64,000 bases of DNA from Allacma fusca. Taxonomy: Eukaryota > Arthropoda > Collembola > Symphypleona > Sminthuridae. The translations under genes and the position numbers were made by a program. This document shows positions 1 through 10,730 of the stretch, piece by piece. Within the stretch, counting starts at the first letter, position 1. Each line of letters starts with the position of its first letter. A model generated the notes under the pieces. It saw nothing but the letters and a program-made list of their open reading frames with translations, made no database searches and was not told the DNA's origin. Location: NCBI GenBank assembly GCA_947179485.1, contig OX359247.1, positions 38,416,801-38,480,800 on the forward strand, written 5' to 3'.

Positions 1-498
1 ACGGTCATTGTCAGATCTCCAAATTAAGGTATAGTCACTGTGCTCGTAAACCTTGGATTATTTTTATTCTGAATAATTGATATGTTCCTTGTGTTTTATC
101 CTTTGTCGGAGTTGTGAACGATGGAAATTCATTGTCAAATTGACAATGATTTTTCAGGGTATACTTAGAAGTAACAAGTGGAGCTTGAGTAAAAAATCGA
201 AAATCATTCATCATATCCCCGAATGTATGTATTTATTTTCATCATGTAATGCTTTTAAGATAGCAATAATGAAGTTAGAGACCAAAAATACTATTAAATT
301 TGTCAACATTATCTCCATTGTTTGGAGAACAAATGTAATAATTCCACTTTCCAAATGCAGAAGGGATACAGTAAGTACTTCAAGCTCCAGTATTTTCATA
401 TGAGATTACAAGCCACATTGATTGTTCGGAAGGAAAACCAATTGTTTTTCATCATCATAACGGATCATATAGATTACGGAGCATGCTTTCAAGTAGTC

Positions 499-604
499 TA
501 TAAATAATTTTTTAAAAAATGATGCACAATTTCTCTCTCTCTCTCTCTCTGACCCTGCTAATGAGAGAATCAACTCCTGTATCCAGATCCAGAATAGATG
601 TCCT
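499..604 (+). pseudogene. Collapsed Kazal unit: promoter fused to intron and exon-2 tail
   Basis: A TATAAATA box (499-506) stands in the flank that precedes the Kazal gene at 1588. Instead of the first coding exon, the sequence passes straight into a (CT)n tract (about 534-550) and then a copy of the exon-2 tail (CCC TGC TAA, about 553-561). The downstream flank up to 604 matches the one after the intact gene near 2166-2214. The first coding exon and most of the intron are missing, so the unit cannot encode a Kazal peptide. A deletion joining the 5' flank to the intronic (CT)n is the simplest explanation. Confidence 0.7.
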
Positions 605-824
605 ATTTGAGTCATTTGTGCCAATCATTGCAGATTGCATCGTCATGATACTTACACCTTGCCGTATTTAATACAATAATTGGATAAAACAGGTTTTATT
701 ACATCTTCCATACACTCCTCTGTCCTATCATCAACATAAATGATTAAGCATTTGCACTATTTCAGATTTCACCTAAATTAGTAGTTTCCATTCGTGATTA
801 CAATTTTGCTCTCTGTCCAAGCAG

Positions 825-897
825 GTTTCTGTGGTGTAGTGGTTATCACATCCGCCTAACACGCGGAAGGTCCCAGGTTCGGTCCCTGGCAGAAACA
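825..897 (+). tRNA. tRNA-Val (anticodon AAC), copy 1
   Basis: A 73-nt cloverleaf. Acceptor arm GTTTCTG pairs with CAGAAAC, followed by discriminator A. The anticodon stem TCCGC/GCGGA holds the loop CTAACAC, with AAC at 858-860. The T arm carries GGTTCGGTCC. There is no intron and no encoded CCA. Box A and box B positions look normal, so RNA polymerase III transcription is expected. Three more copies in this window have the same sequence. Confidence 0.96.
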
Positions 898-1433
898 GAT
901 TTTATTTTGAAGGATTTATTATTATGGTTGTAATTTACTAAACGTAATTTTAATAAAATATACTATACTCTTGATTAATGTTCATGAATCTAATTATTGA
1001 TTCATAATCCTGCGACATTTAAGGAAGTAAGAAACTAAAAATATTATAGAATTTGTCAACTTTACTTCCATTGTTTGTACCACAAATGCCAGTGCACTTT
1101 GTAAATGCAGAAGGGGTACAGTAAGTAATTACTTCAAGCTCAAGTATTGTCACATGAGATTACACGCCACATTGATTGCTATTTAACTTCTGGCTGATTG
1201 AGGTTTTGCGTTAATACCGATAAATGTATCCTGTTTTTATGAATTTGACAGTAAATAAAGTTTGGAAACAAACAACCCATAATACCACAAATATAATTAT
1301 AATTAAATATTAGTTTTGTAGAATTTAAAACTGTGGCAACAAACCATCAGGAAGTAATTTTCGGAAGGAAAACCAATTGTTTTTCATCATCATTACGGAT
1401 CCTAGAGATTACAGAGCATACTTTCAAAGAGAC

Positions 1434-1441
1434 TATAAATA
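1434..1441 (+). promoter_or_regulatory. Probable TATA box of Kazal gene 1
   Basis: TATAAATA lies 147 bp before the ATG at 1588. The same box at 499-506 survives in the collapsed unit, which supports it as part of the duplicated promoter. No transcription start has been shown. Confidence 0.45.
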
Positions 1442-1587
1442 CGATTTTTTTATATGATGTACATCAGTGAGCCGTACAAAACCATAACTTAATTCCGCTG
1501 TTATAATAGATCCGTAATTTTTTCCTACTTCAATAATTTTATCATTCCTGCATACATATACAGTACATTTTACATTCCACTCTCAAA

Positions 1588-2168
1588 ATGAAACTCACTG
1601 TTTTCCTTTGCCTACTGCTGGCTGTCATGGCTCTCTCAAGCACAGCTGTTGAGGGACAACGAGGAGGACGTTGTGGAGACACTTGTATTACCACTCTTGA
1701 ATACAACCCAGTGTGTGGGTCAAATGGGCAGACTTACTCCAACAGAGGAGGTCTCCAGTGCGCTAGGCGCTGCAATACAAGTAAGAGTAATTTAGTAGAT
1801 ACTTGAATATTATTATTTTAAGTTTTGAATACAGTGAGCTAACTATAAGTAAAAAAAACTATAAGTGGAGCTCTCTCTCTCTCTCTCTCACTCTGTAATT
1901 GTAGTACCCCAACTGAAGGAATCGCAACATTCTTATAAATACCAGGTCTTATAAGGAGAAAAAATATGCATTTGCTGTACATAATGTTTTACGTGCGCTT
2001 TAAATGTTTCCGACTGTACCATTCTTTAGCCTGAGTAAATGAAATGAGTAACATATAGTAGGAGTGAGCATACAATAGTAACATACAATAGGTTACACTA
2101 AAGCAAATATCTAATGATACTTAACACTTGTTTCAGGACTTCGCATGATTCGTAGAGGACCTTGCTAA
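1588..2168 (+). CDS. Secreted single-Kazal-domain peptide 1 (two exons)
   Basis: Exons 1588-1780 and 2137-2168 give 74 aa. The intron is GT-AG, phase 1, and contains a (CT)n run near 1869-1890. Residues 1 to about 23 form a signal peptide (MKLTVFLCLLLAVMALSST). The mature part carries a Kazal core with VCGSNGQTYSN. Exon 2 supplies only the last cysteine (RRGPC, stop). There are six mature cysteines, but the usual fourth one after the TYSN motif is glycine; a cysteine appears four residues later (LQC) instead. The second residue after the second cysteine, the usual P1 site, is Thr, and the loop is longer than in classical domains. The likely role is extracellular protease inhibition or antimicrobial defence; the target is unknown. 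Confidence 0.85.
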
Positions 2169-3082
2169 TGAGAGAATCGCCTCCTGTATCCAGATCCAGA
2201 ATAGATGTCCTTCAACTTTATTTTAACTTTCGTAGACACAGAAATTGTGCATTTTGATGCTCTTGATTTGTACCAGCACTGGAAATATTACTTGACAATA
2301 ACGATAATAAATGACACCAGCTGGTATTAAAAATTATTTGAGACATGTGTGCCAATCATTGCAGATTGTATCGTCATCAGAGGTGTGGAAAATCCGTGAA
2401 ATTTATTTTTAAAATACAAATACACTTCCAGAAACATTAAAATGCAAACAAAATACAGATATTAGGAACAACTTGGTTAAGATACACAATAAAATACAAA
2501 TATCCGTAGGAATTTTGGCAAGATAAAAAACAAATAACTTTGCCTCCAACAAAAACGAAAATACTAAATGAAAATCCCGTATTTGAAATATAAAATACAT
2601 ATAGAAAATATTCTCAAATTTATTTCAAAATATACGTCTGAGATGTAACTATATTCTCTCAAGCACAGTACCTTGAACAATTTAAAGAAATAATTAGATA
2701 TCCGAAAATTGTTTAGGAAACGTAAGGTAACAGGCACGTGATTAGAGTTTAGAGCTGTTAATCTGTATAGATCAAAGTAAATAACATGACCCTAGATACA
2801 GAATATTTTTCCTTAAAGTGAATAACCTTATAACTCCTGGGTAACTTTTCACTGATCGTATGTTGGCTTCAGTAATTCTTTTATGGCCCCCACATACATA
2901 AAATGAATTTAATGTATTTATCCAACTAGGGAATATTGCAAGCAAAACAAAACCGTTAAAGAATTGGTTTCAAAATGTTTCAAATTAGTGCTTTTATCTT
3001 TAAAATATTTGTTTAAGGTTTTATTATATCTTCCATACATTCCTCTGTCCCATCATCAACATAAATGATTAAGCATTTGCAG

Positions 3083-4065
3083 CAAAGGTGTCCAAAAGGT
3101 TCAGCCTACCTAAAATACTACATATTTTTTGCAGCATTGCCTTCCCTAAATATTAACCTACATTATTTATCAAAAATAAATTGTCTACCTATTTGCCTAC
3201 ATATATACTCCTGTAATGTTTCTTCCTATATTTTAGCCTTTAAAGACCTATTTTTTTAGCCTCCGAAGACCTATTTTTAGCCTATACAGGCTTATGTTTT
3301 CAACTAAAAATCATCTATATATGTACGTGCAATCGTAACATATGAAAAAAATTGAAAACTAAAATGTCACGTGTTTGAAGAATATTTTTGAGATTTATTT
3401 TAAAGTTAAATCAAATAATTGCTTGACAAATTTGTCAATAGATTATTAAATATGCCTATTTTTACCTTCGCAAACTGCCTACCTTGTAGTGATGCCAATG
3501 GTCTGGTCTGATCCATGATTTATGAAACTGGTCTGGTCCAAAGGTAAGACCAGACTATTGGTCTGGTCCAGTTTTTCGGACCAGGCCAGACCAAAGACCA
3601 TGGTCCGGACCATGGTCCAGAATACCATTAAGAGTAATTAAATAATCAAGTTTTATTAAGTGTAATTTTGTTGTTATAGTTAAAAATGACAATTTTAAAC
3701 ATTACATGGGATTTCGTGAATCCATAAATTTGTCATTTTGCGAAAGGTTAGGACCATGGTCCTTTGGTCTGGTCTGGTCTGGTCCTGATACTGGACCAAT
3801 GGCATCTGGTCTGGTCCAAGTGTTGGACCAGACCGGACCAGACCAATAACGGACCATTATAAATGGTCCGGACCAGACCATTGGCATCCCTACTACCTTG
3901 TTCCTGAATAAAAAGTGAACTCTTGCAGCTCCTATATATAATATAGGATTAATTTTAGCGGTAATTACTGCACCCTGTTTTACTACCTATAATTACTTGG
4001 ATTTTGCATCCTGCCTATTTTTATCCTATATATAGGCCTATAAACAGGATAGGTGGACACCTTTG
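3083..4065. mobile_element. hAT-type non-autonomous transposon (983 bp)
   Basis: Terminal inverted repeats CAAAGGTGTCCA / TGGACACCTTTG are exact. The element is flanked by an exact 8-bp duplication ATTTGCAG (3075-3082 and 4066-4073). Comparison with the related flanks at 10261 and 750 shows that the host sequence is continuous without it. No transposase is visible. A second element is nested at 3487-3892. Confidence 0.88.
3487..3892. mobile_element. hAT-type MITE rich in GGTCTGGTC, nested
   Basis: Termini TAGTGATGCCAATGGTCTGG and TAGGGATGCCAATGGTCTGG (inverted) lie between exact 8-bp duplications CTACCTTG (3479-3486 and 3893-3900). The interior is built from GGTCTGGTCC/GGACCAGACC steps, so much of it can fold back on itself. 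It sits inside the element at 3083-4065 and is therefore younger. The small reading frame over it encodes only repeat-derived sequence. Confidence 0.88.
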
Positions 4066-4140
4066 ATTTGCAGTATTTCAGATTTCACCTAGATTAGTAG
4101 TTTCCATTCGTGATTACAATTTTGCTCTCTGTCCAAGCAG

Positions 4141-4213
4141 GTTTCTGTGGTGTAGTGGTTATCACATCCGCCTAACACGCGGAAGGTCCCAGGTTCGGTC
4201 CCTGGCAGAAACA
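4141..4213 (+). tRNA. tRNA-Val (anticodon AAC), copy 2
   Basis: Identical to the copy at 825-897 over all 73 nt, with anticodon AAC at 4174-4176. The 5' flank (AGTTTCCATTCGTGATTACA and onward) and the 3' flank are also shared with the other copies, so whole segments were duplicated, not only the tRNA. Confidence 0.96.
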
Positions 4214-5089
4214 GATATTTTTTTGAATGATTTATTATTATGGTTGTAATTTACTAAACTTAATAAAATAAAATATACTACTCTTGATTAATGTGCATGA
4301 ATCTAATTGATTCATACTTCTGCGACATTTAATGAATGTTACATATTCAGCAAGTGATCTCATTTACTCTAGTAGTCTAGTCGTTACATAATTGTAAGCT
4401 TCAGTTACTGTACGATCTTGTTCTGTGAGCATACTTGAAATGAGGAAGTGCACGCTTATTTAAAAAAAGTTGTTTAATTTTTTAAAGCGAAGCGCTTTTG
4501 TAAAATTGCTCGTTTTTGATTTTGTGCAACGAAAGGCTCCCGCACGGGACAATGTACAACGACCGGACCATCGGCAAACGACCAGTTGGGACCTGGGCTA
4601 TGGCATAGCGCCTTTAATTTTTCAATTTTCAAAATTTCATGAAATTTCGAAAATTCCCCGAATTCACTTAAAAATCTGAGTTAACCGCACAAACGAATTC
4701 GTTGATCGCTAAAGTCGTGGAAGTCGTGGGCTACAACTGGGATTACAACTGACACTGACTATATGGTACGCGATACTATGTACCATACAGCAACAGTGTG
4801 GTAATAAATTGGGTAAAACTACCGCAAAAACTACACCATGATATATAGCATACGCCACCTAGTGTTAAATTTTAACTTATTTGCGTGTTGGTTCATATTT
4901 GAATGCTAGATGGCGCATGAATTTTATATTATATACATAGATACATACAATAGGAGCTGTAAAATTCGTGAACACGATTTTTCAGTCACTTCAGCCGAAT
5001 TTACAAGGTATCATACCACCAACATTAGTAATGCTCACAGGAAAGTAAATATAATACTAGTGTTCCGAAACAAATGTTTCATCTTCCGG

Positions 5090-5231
5090 TAGGGATGTCA
5101 ATGGTCTGGTCTGGACCATTTGTAATGGTCCGTTATTGGTTGGTCCGGTCTTTTCCGGTCTGGTCCAGTCTAAGCTTTGGACCAGACAAGTTTTATAAAA
5201 TCTGGATTAGACCAGACCATTGGCATCACTA
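5090..5231. mobile_element. Short GGTCTGG-type MITE (142 bp)
   Basis: Termini TAGGGATGTCAATGGTCTGG and, inverted, TAGTGATGCCAATGGTCTGG place it in the family of 3487-3892. The flanking octamers TCTTCCGG and CCTTCCTG agree at six of eight positions, consistent with an eroded duplication. It is an internal-deletion derivative. Confidence 0.75.
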
Positions 5232-5274
5232 CCTTCCTGTGATCAGTAAAGATTTCAGTTCACGGCCATGTAAC

Positions 5275-6128
5275 TAGGGGGGCCACTTTTGTGAAGCGTC
5301 AAATAAGTACCCATTAATTAAAAATTAAAATTTATTAAAAATTGATATTTAGAAATAATTAAGCACTACCCAATATGCATGAAAGTATGTACGTTATTGG
5401 GAATACTTGCTCTTCCAAGTGTACTTCTTATCTGACAGTTCTTTATTCTCTAGAAACTGGTTGTACATACACGAGCAAGATTTGTTTTGAAAGTTGACAA
5501 TAATGTTCAATTCTGAGCGGACGCTATCAACTTCGAGAGAATTTCTCTGGTCGGTCCATATTTGTCGCATTAGCGAAAATATTCTTTCAATCAAAATCTC
5601 AAAATCATGGATATCAGGTTGAAAAGCTCAGTATCCTTCGTCCCGTTTTCTTCAAAAAACTATACGTATTTTTCAGCCGCAGAAAGAGATTTGCATGCAC
5701 CAGATTCTTTCGGTTTATCAGCAAAATCTGATAATTTGCAGCATTCTGGAAATATTTTGTCAACAACCACCTGAACTGATTTGGCTGCTTCTATTAGGTC
5801 TTGAAATAAAAACGATTTTTCTAGGCTAAGGATGCTCACCTTTTTGTGGTAATTGTTAGGTGAAAAGTCGTACCGTGCGGTAATGTACTTCACAAATTCG
5901 CAGAGTTGCTTACGACTAGTTCGGAATTAATAGTATTGCATCGCACCAATGAACATTATTGAAAAACTTCAATTTTTGCTGTTTTACCTTTCAATTTATT
6001 TTCACATTTTAAAAGCGGGCTCGAGCTAATATCAGTACCTTATGGCCCCCCATAAGATATAAGATAAGCATGTCCGAAATAAGTACAGTATTACAGTACT
6101 TACGAAATAAGTACTGGTGGCTCCCCTA
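5275..6128. mobile_element. Degenerate hAT element with transposase remnant
   Basis: Termini TAGGGGGGCCAC and, inverted, TAGGGGAGCCAC lie between exact 8-bp duplications CATGTAAC (5267-5274 and 6129-6136). On the minus strand it holds a broken transposase tail (5394-5893). It is the only element here with recognisable transposase sequence, and it is far too short (854 bp) to be autonomous. Confidence 0.85.
5394..5893 (-). pseudogene. hAT transposase C-terminal fragment, broken
   Basis: The minus-strand frame ending at 5394 has a segment (ERIFSLMRQIWTDQRNSLEV, then ELNIIVNF) resembling the C-terminal dimerisation region of hAT transposases of the SERxFS...NRL type. Upstream, the frame 5893-5660 (about 77 residues) looks like the preceding helical part. 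Between them are a TAG stop, a TGA and a frame change, so no product is possible. The enclosing inverted repeats and 8-bp duplication fit a hAT origin. The family call rests on remembered motif shape, not a search. Confidence 0.6.
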
Positions 6129-6879
6129 CATGTAACAGTTCCGAGGAATCATGTAGCATACTCCTGATTAAGAGACATGGGCTCGATCAGTACATAAATA
6201 ATAATAATATCAGCAAGTTATTACCCAAATTACATTAATATTACAAAACTCTATAGGATACCAGCATAGCCACAGATACTTATTACAAAGGATTTTGTGT
6301 GACAAGTGTGACACGACACAAGCTCGTGAACTTGAGCTGAACTTGAGTCCAAGATGTTGTAATTCAATTGTAAGAATAAAACATTGGAAAATTGATGATT
6401 CACAATCGGAATGAAATATTCGATTTTGTTATATCGATCGGTGAAAGTAATAATTTTTGAAAACACACAGTGGTCCTATTACAAATTCTTGCCATATTTC
6501 GTACTAAATAACATAAACGGTGGGAAAACCATTAAAGATCACCTAATGTAGCGTATGCAAATAGTCCATAGATGATAAGATAATAGTGATAGATAATTTA
6601 TTTGGTCGAATTGGCCTTAGCCCTTACAACCTATGCCCCGTGTAAATTTCAAAATCAAAATTCAAAATAGCATAAAAATCCGTTTGATATCGAATTAATA
6701 GTATGTATTAATTGTTTGAGTTCTTTAAATAAATAAGTAGAGAGAAATAAAATAAGGGAGACAGCAAATAGTCTATATGCCAATACGTTACACATGGCAA
6801 AATTTATCAACTTTACTTCCATTGTTTGTACCACAAATGTCAGTCTACTGTCTACTTTATAAAGGTAGATGGGCGTGCC

Positions 6880-8532
6880 CACTGCTGCCCGCCAAGTTTT
6901 CATTCTATTCTATTCTATTCTGTTTACAACTAAGTCTTGTATATTCAAGTCCTACTAGTAAAAGCCCTGTGCTTCGCACATGGGAAATTACTTGAGAATT
7001 GTGAGAGTATTCACAAAACCTTAAATGGCTATAGATCCTGTATCAAGGCCTGTCGAGAAGGCTTAATATTAATGTCCCGCTTCGCCGGGTAAAGTAATCT
7101 TATATAAGACATGTGAACTATTAACTGTTAGACTAACAATTCGTTTCATATACATGGATAGTTGGTATTTCATCAAATAATTATGGGACAACAGCTTCCG
7201 ACCCACTAAAGATCACTGTCAGACTTAATTTAATCAAAATTTGATGATTTATGTCTAATGTTTATAATAATTACGATTAGCGCTTTTAAGTGATAATCTA
7301 AAATTGTGTAATATTGCGAGCTTCCAGTAGGCTGCAAGGAGTTGGTATATAGCTGAGAAGCAGAGCGAGCTGAAAAAGCTCTCGTCTGCGACAGAGTTTC
7401 AGCCCGCTGTGCTTCTCGACTTGCTGTATACCACCGGCTTGCTTGGCTATATAGTGAAATAATATAGTACATAGTGGCTTGCTATATATTGAAATGAGCA
7501 CGCCCAACTTTAAATTAACACAACAGCAGAAAAGTGTAGAGGCTAAACGGCTTTCGAATTAAGCCCAGTCTTCGGCTTACTGTATGCCTAAACCTTGCGC
7601 GCTGATATTAAGAGTAGAGCGCGAAAGTTTAATAGCCACAAACTCCATCCCTAGGTCATTAATTTATAAGGATTATATTCTGCTAAAGGTTCGGCGAGGC
7701 TATTCAAGTCTATTCCTATTCCAACAAAATTAGATAATTCCTATTCTATTCCTATTCAAATTCTATTCACCAGCAATTAAAAACCGCGCGCTGAAAACTA
7801 GTGGATAAAGCGCGCTGTATAAATATAACTACATTTTCTTTCACAATTCCAATTTCCAGGTCCTTGAATTATAACTTGCTGTTGACAATGATAATAAAAT
7901 AACTGATATTTACCAAATTTACGAGTCACTTCCAGACAGAAGAGAATTAAAAGGCGTACAAATAATTATTTTGTACTCAATAATTGGCAGTTAACAGGCC
8001 TGAACTAATAAAGTAATGCCTACCCTCAAAATATGTTTCTAGTTTTTAGGGTGGCGCCAGCCTTCAGTAAAAAAACCTTGTCTGTGCGTCCGTGTGTGTG
8101 TCCTTCCGCACGATATCTCAAAAACCGCTGCACCGATTTCAATGAAATTTATATTATAATTTTTTAAAAGAAATTATGAAATTTAAAAAAAAAACTCAAA
8201 ATTCGTCCTACTTTGACGGCGGTAACTGACGCCACCCTACTCGAAGCCTCAAATTATCGCGTATCAATGATTTTTACACATGCAATCAAAGGGCTTTAGT
8301 TAATTTTTTTTGTTTATGACATTCTCAGAGGCTCAGATTTGAATAAGAATTTCGCTGTTTTTACTATTCAATTCTAATCTTGGCATCAGGTGCATATTCT
8401 ATTCTATTCTAGTCTGGGAGTTTCAAAAATCGAGCTATTCAATTCTATTCGATTTATTTCTGTATAAATTTCGACAATTCTATTCAAATTCCTATTTTCC
8501 TATTCAAGCCGGAATAGAATAGGGCAGCAGTG
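6880..8532. mobile_element. hAT-type element with ATTCT subterminal repeats (1653 bp)
   Basis: Exact 11-bp inverted termini CACTGCTGCCC / GGGCAGCAGTG lie between exact 8-bp duplications GGCGTGCC (6872-6879 and 8533-8540). Subterminal (ATTCT)n runs at both ends are typical of transposase-binding arrays. It splits a duplicated flank (up to about 6870, resuming about 8541) whose uninterrupted form is seen near 1075-1160. No transposase frame is seen. A further MITE is nested at 8049-8237. Confidence 0.87.
8049..8237. mobile_element. TA-flanked MITE (189 bp)
   Basis: Inverted termini GGGTGGCGCCAG / CTGACGCCACCC (one mismatch) are flanked by TA on both sides (8047-8048, 8238-8239). That is the duplication expected of Tc1/mariner-like elements. 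The interior has a segment (ATATCTCAAAAACCGCTGCA) that resembles the degenerate repeats near 16.6 kb. Confidence 0.65.
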
Positions 8533-8928
8533 GGCGTGCCCCAATACTTTAATCTCCTGTATTTTCATATGAGATTGCAAGCCACAACGGTTGTTTTTGA
8601 ATTTCTGGCTGATTGTGGTTTGCGTTAATACCGACAAATGCATCCTGTTTTCATGAATTTGACAGTAAATAAAGTTTGGAAACAAACAACCCATAATACC
8701 GCAAAAATAATAATTATTATTATAGTAATGTTGTGGAAATATTTTTATTGGGACACTCTGTTTTATTAAAAGACTATTTAAAGACACCAGACCAATCTGC
8801 TGAGAAATATACAACTGAAAGTTTAGAGCTGGATTGTAAAACAACACTAACTGTTGGAAAAGAAAAGTTCGTGTATTAAATTTCTACCGCTTTCCGATTT
8901 CAAATCCAAGTTTCGAAAAACTTGTATA

Positions 8929-9308
8929 ATGAAGTACCTTATTTTGCTCGGACTTTTCGTGGTTGTAGTTGCATCTGCAACTGTTGAAGATTTACAGGAA
9001 CAAGGATGTGGGAAAGATTGTTATATTCCTCGGGTATTCGATCTTCTATGTGGATCTGACGGTATAACATACAGTAATAAATGGGAATTTGACTGTGCTA
9101 AACGGTGCAATAAAGGTAATTATGTTCATCGAGTGTCGCACAATTATTTAACACTTAAAACTTTCTTATTTAGACTTCTAACTTTTATTCAAATACAGAT
9201 TCTGTACAGCCAAATATTATACTATGCATTTGACCGTAAAAACTGATTGTTAAGAGGTGCTTTCCTTTAGATCTGACAATTGCTGAACACAGACCGTGTA
9301 CTGAGTAA
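8929..9308 (+). CDS. Secreted single-Kazal-domain peptide 2 (two exons)
   Basis: Exons 8929-9115 and 9271-9308 give 74 aa; GT-AG intron, phase 1. The ATG at 8929 begins a clear signal peptide (MKYLILLGLFVVVVASAT). The Kazal core is LLCGSDGITYSNKWEFDC; the canonical fourth cysteine is Trp and a displaced one follows. Exon 2 supplies the last cysteine (HRPCTE, stop). The residue two after the second cysteine is Ile, so the predicted inhibitory specificity differs from peptide 1. The intron stands at exactly the same place as in peptide 1. The surrounding flanks are diverged copies of the same duplicated unit. Confidence 0.83.
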
Positions 9309-10090
9309 GGATGATGATCAGGATTCCGAATGATACACACCAACAATCTCCAAGAATACAGACCAATTCAATTTCTAACGTCTATATATTTACAAACTTA
9401 GTACCTTGTGTTTCTTATTTTACCAATACAAATTGAGGTAGTGTATCTGTAATAAGCACTGGACACATATATATTAATTAATAGGCTCCTGCCTACATTT
9501 GAGACAATCTTTTTTATTGAGACACGTTTTATTTTTTTGATTGTACAGGCAGTGAAAAGGCGGATGTTATGTAAAGTAGAAATACATACATACAGACGTA
9601 ATCCATAAGAATATGATACACATGACTTCACACTTAAGTTTAGAATTTAAGGTAGCGGTAGTGCTCGCAAACCTTGGCTTTATTTGTATTCTAAATTAAT
9701 ATACCCATCAATTCATCATACCCCCGAATGTACGTATTTATTTTCATCATATAAAATTTTTCAACATTATCTCCGTTGTTTGGAGCACAAATTTAATTCC
9801 AATTTATAAATGCAGAAAGGATACAGTAAGTACTTCAAGCTCCAGTATTTTCATATGAGATTACAAGCCACATTGGTTGTTCAGAAGGAACACCAATTGT
9901 TTTTCATCATCATAACGGATCATGTAGATTACGGAGCATGCTTTAAAATAGTCTACAGTCAACTTTAGCTATAAGGGATGCTCAAGGGACCAGCAAAATT
10001 TGTCCGTTATAAGCATTGTCCTTATAAGCATAGTCTTATACATTGTGTAAATGGGTATCGGGACTGCAAATCCCAAACCCTTATATCGAA

Positions 10091-10140
10091 AAATCTCTCT
10101 CTCTCTCTCTGGTTGCACTTGTTGCAGATGTTCGCATGTT
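10091..10140 (+). pseudogene. Second collapsed Kazal unit
   Basis: As at 499-604, a 5' flank (about 9780-9955) runs into a (CT)n tract (about 10094-10111) and then a scrap of the exon-2 start (TTGCAG ATGTTCGCATG) before rejoining the downstream flank. The first coding exon is absent. A piece ending like a pogo-type repeat (TACAGTCAACTTTAGCTATA near 9954) lies between the flank and the (CT)n. Confidence 0.55.
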
Positions 10141-10331
10141 GCATCGTCATGACACTTACAGGTTGCGTATTTGATACAATTATTGGATAAAACAGGTTTT
10201 ATTAGATATATCTTCCATACATTCCTCTGTCCTATCATCAACAAAAATGATTAAGCGTTTGCAGTATTTCAGATTTCACCTAGATTAGTAGTTTCCATTC
10301 GTGATTACAATTTTGCTCTCTGTCCAAGCAG

Positions 10332-10404
10332 GTTTCTGTGGTGTAGTGGTTATCACATCCGCCTAACACGCGGAAGGTCCCAGGTTCGGTCCCTGGCAGA
10401 AACA
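10332..10404 (+). tRNA. tRNA-Val (anticodon AAC), copy 3
   Basis: Identical over 73 nt to the other three copies, with anticodon at 10365-10367. The 3' flank matches the one after copy 1 for about 200 bp. Confidence 0.96.
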
Positions 10405-10420
10405 GATTTTATTTTGAATG

Positions 10421-10730
10421 ATTTATTATTATGGTTGTAATTTACTAAACGTAATTTTAATAAAATATACTATACTCTTGATTAATGTTCATGAATCTAA
10501 TTGATTCATAATCCTGCGACATTTAAGGAAGTAAGAAACTAAAAATATTATAGAATTTGTCAACTTTACTTCCATTGTTTGTACCACAAATGCCAGTGCA
10601 CTTTGTAAATGCAGAAGGGGATTTATTATTATGGTTGTAATTTACTAAACTTAATATAATGAAATACACTTACTACTCTTGATTAATGTTCATGAATCTA
10701 ATTGATTCATAATCCTGCGGCATTTAAGAT
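10421..10730 (+). repeat. 200-bp direct duplication of the tRNA 3' flank
   Basis: ATTTATTATTATGGTTGTAA starts at 10421 and again at 10621, a period of 200 bp. The second copy is partial and diverged (to about 10730) and ends near a CATTTAAG motif shared with the other tRNA flanks. Confidence 0.75.

Noticed and set aside
2381-3010. Another hAT insertion beginning CAGAGGTGTGGA
   Set aside because: Comparison with sister units suggests extra sequence here, but I found no matching right terminus or target duplication.
3702-3887. A 61-codon minus-strand frame rich in Gly-Pro-Asp
   Set aside because: It is a translation of the GGTCTGGTC repeat inside a MITE.
8854-8928. Upstream extension of Kazal peptide 2
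   Set aside because: The open frame begins at a TTG, not ATG. The signal peptide starts cleanly at the ATG at 8929.
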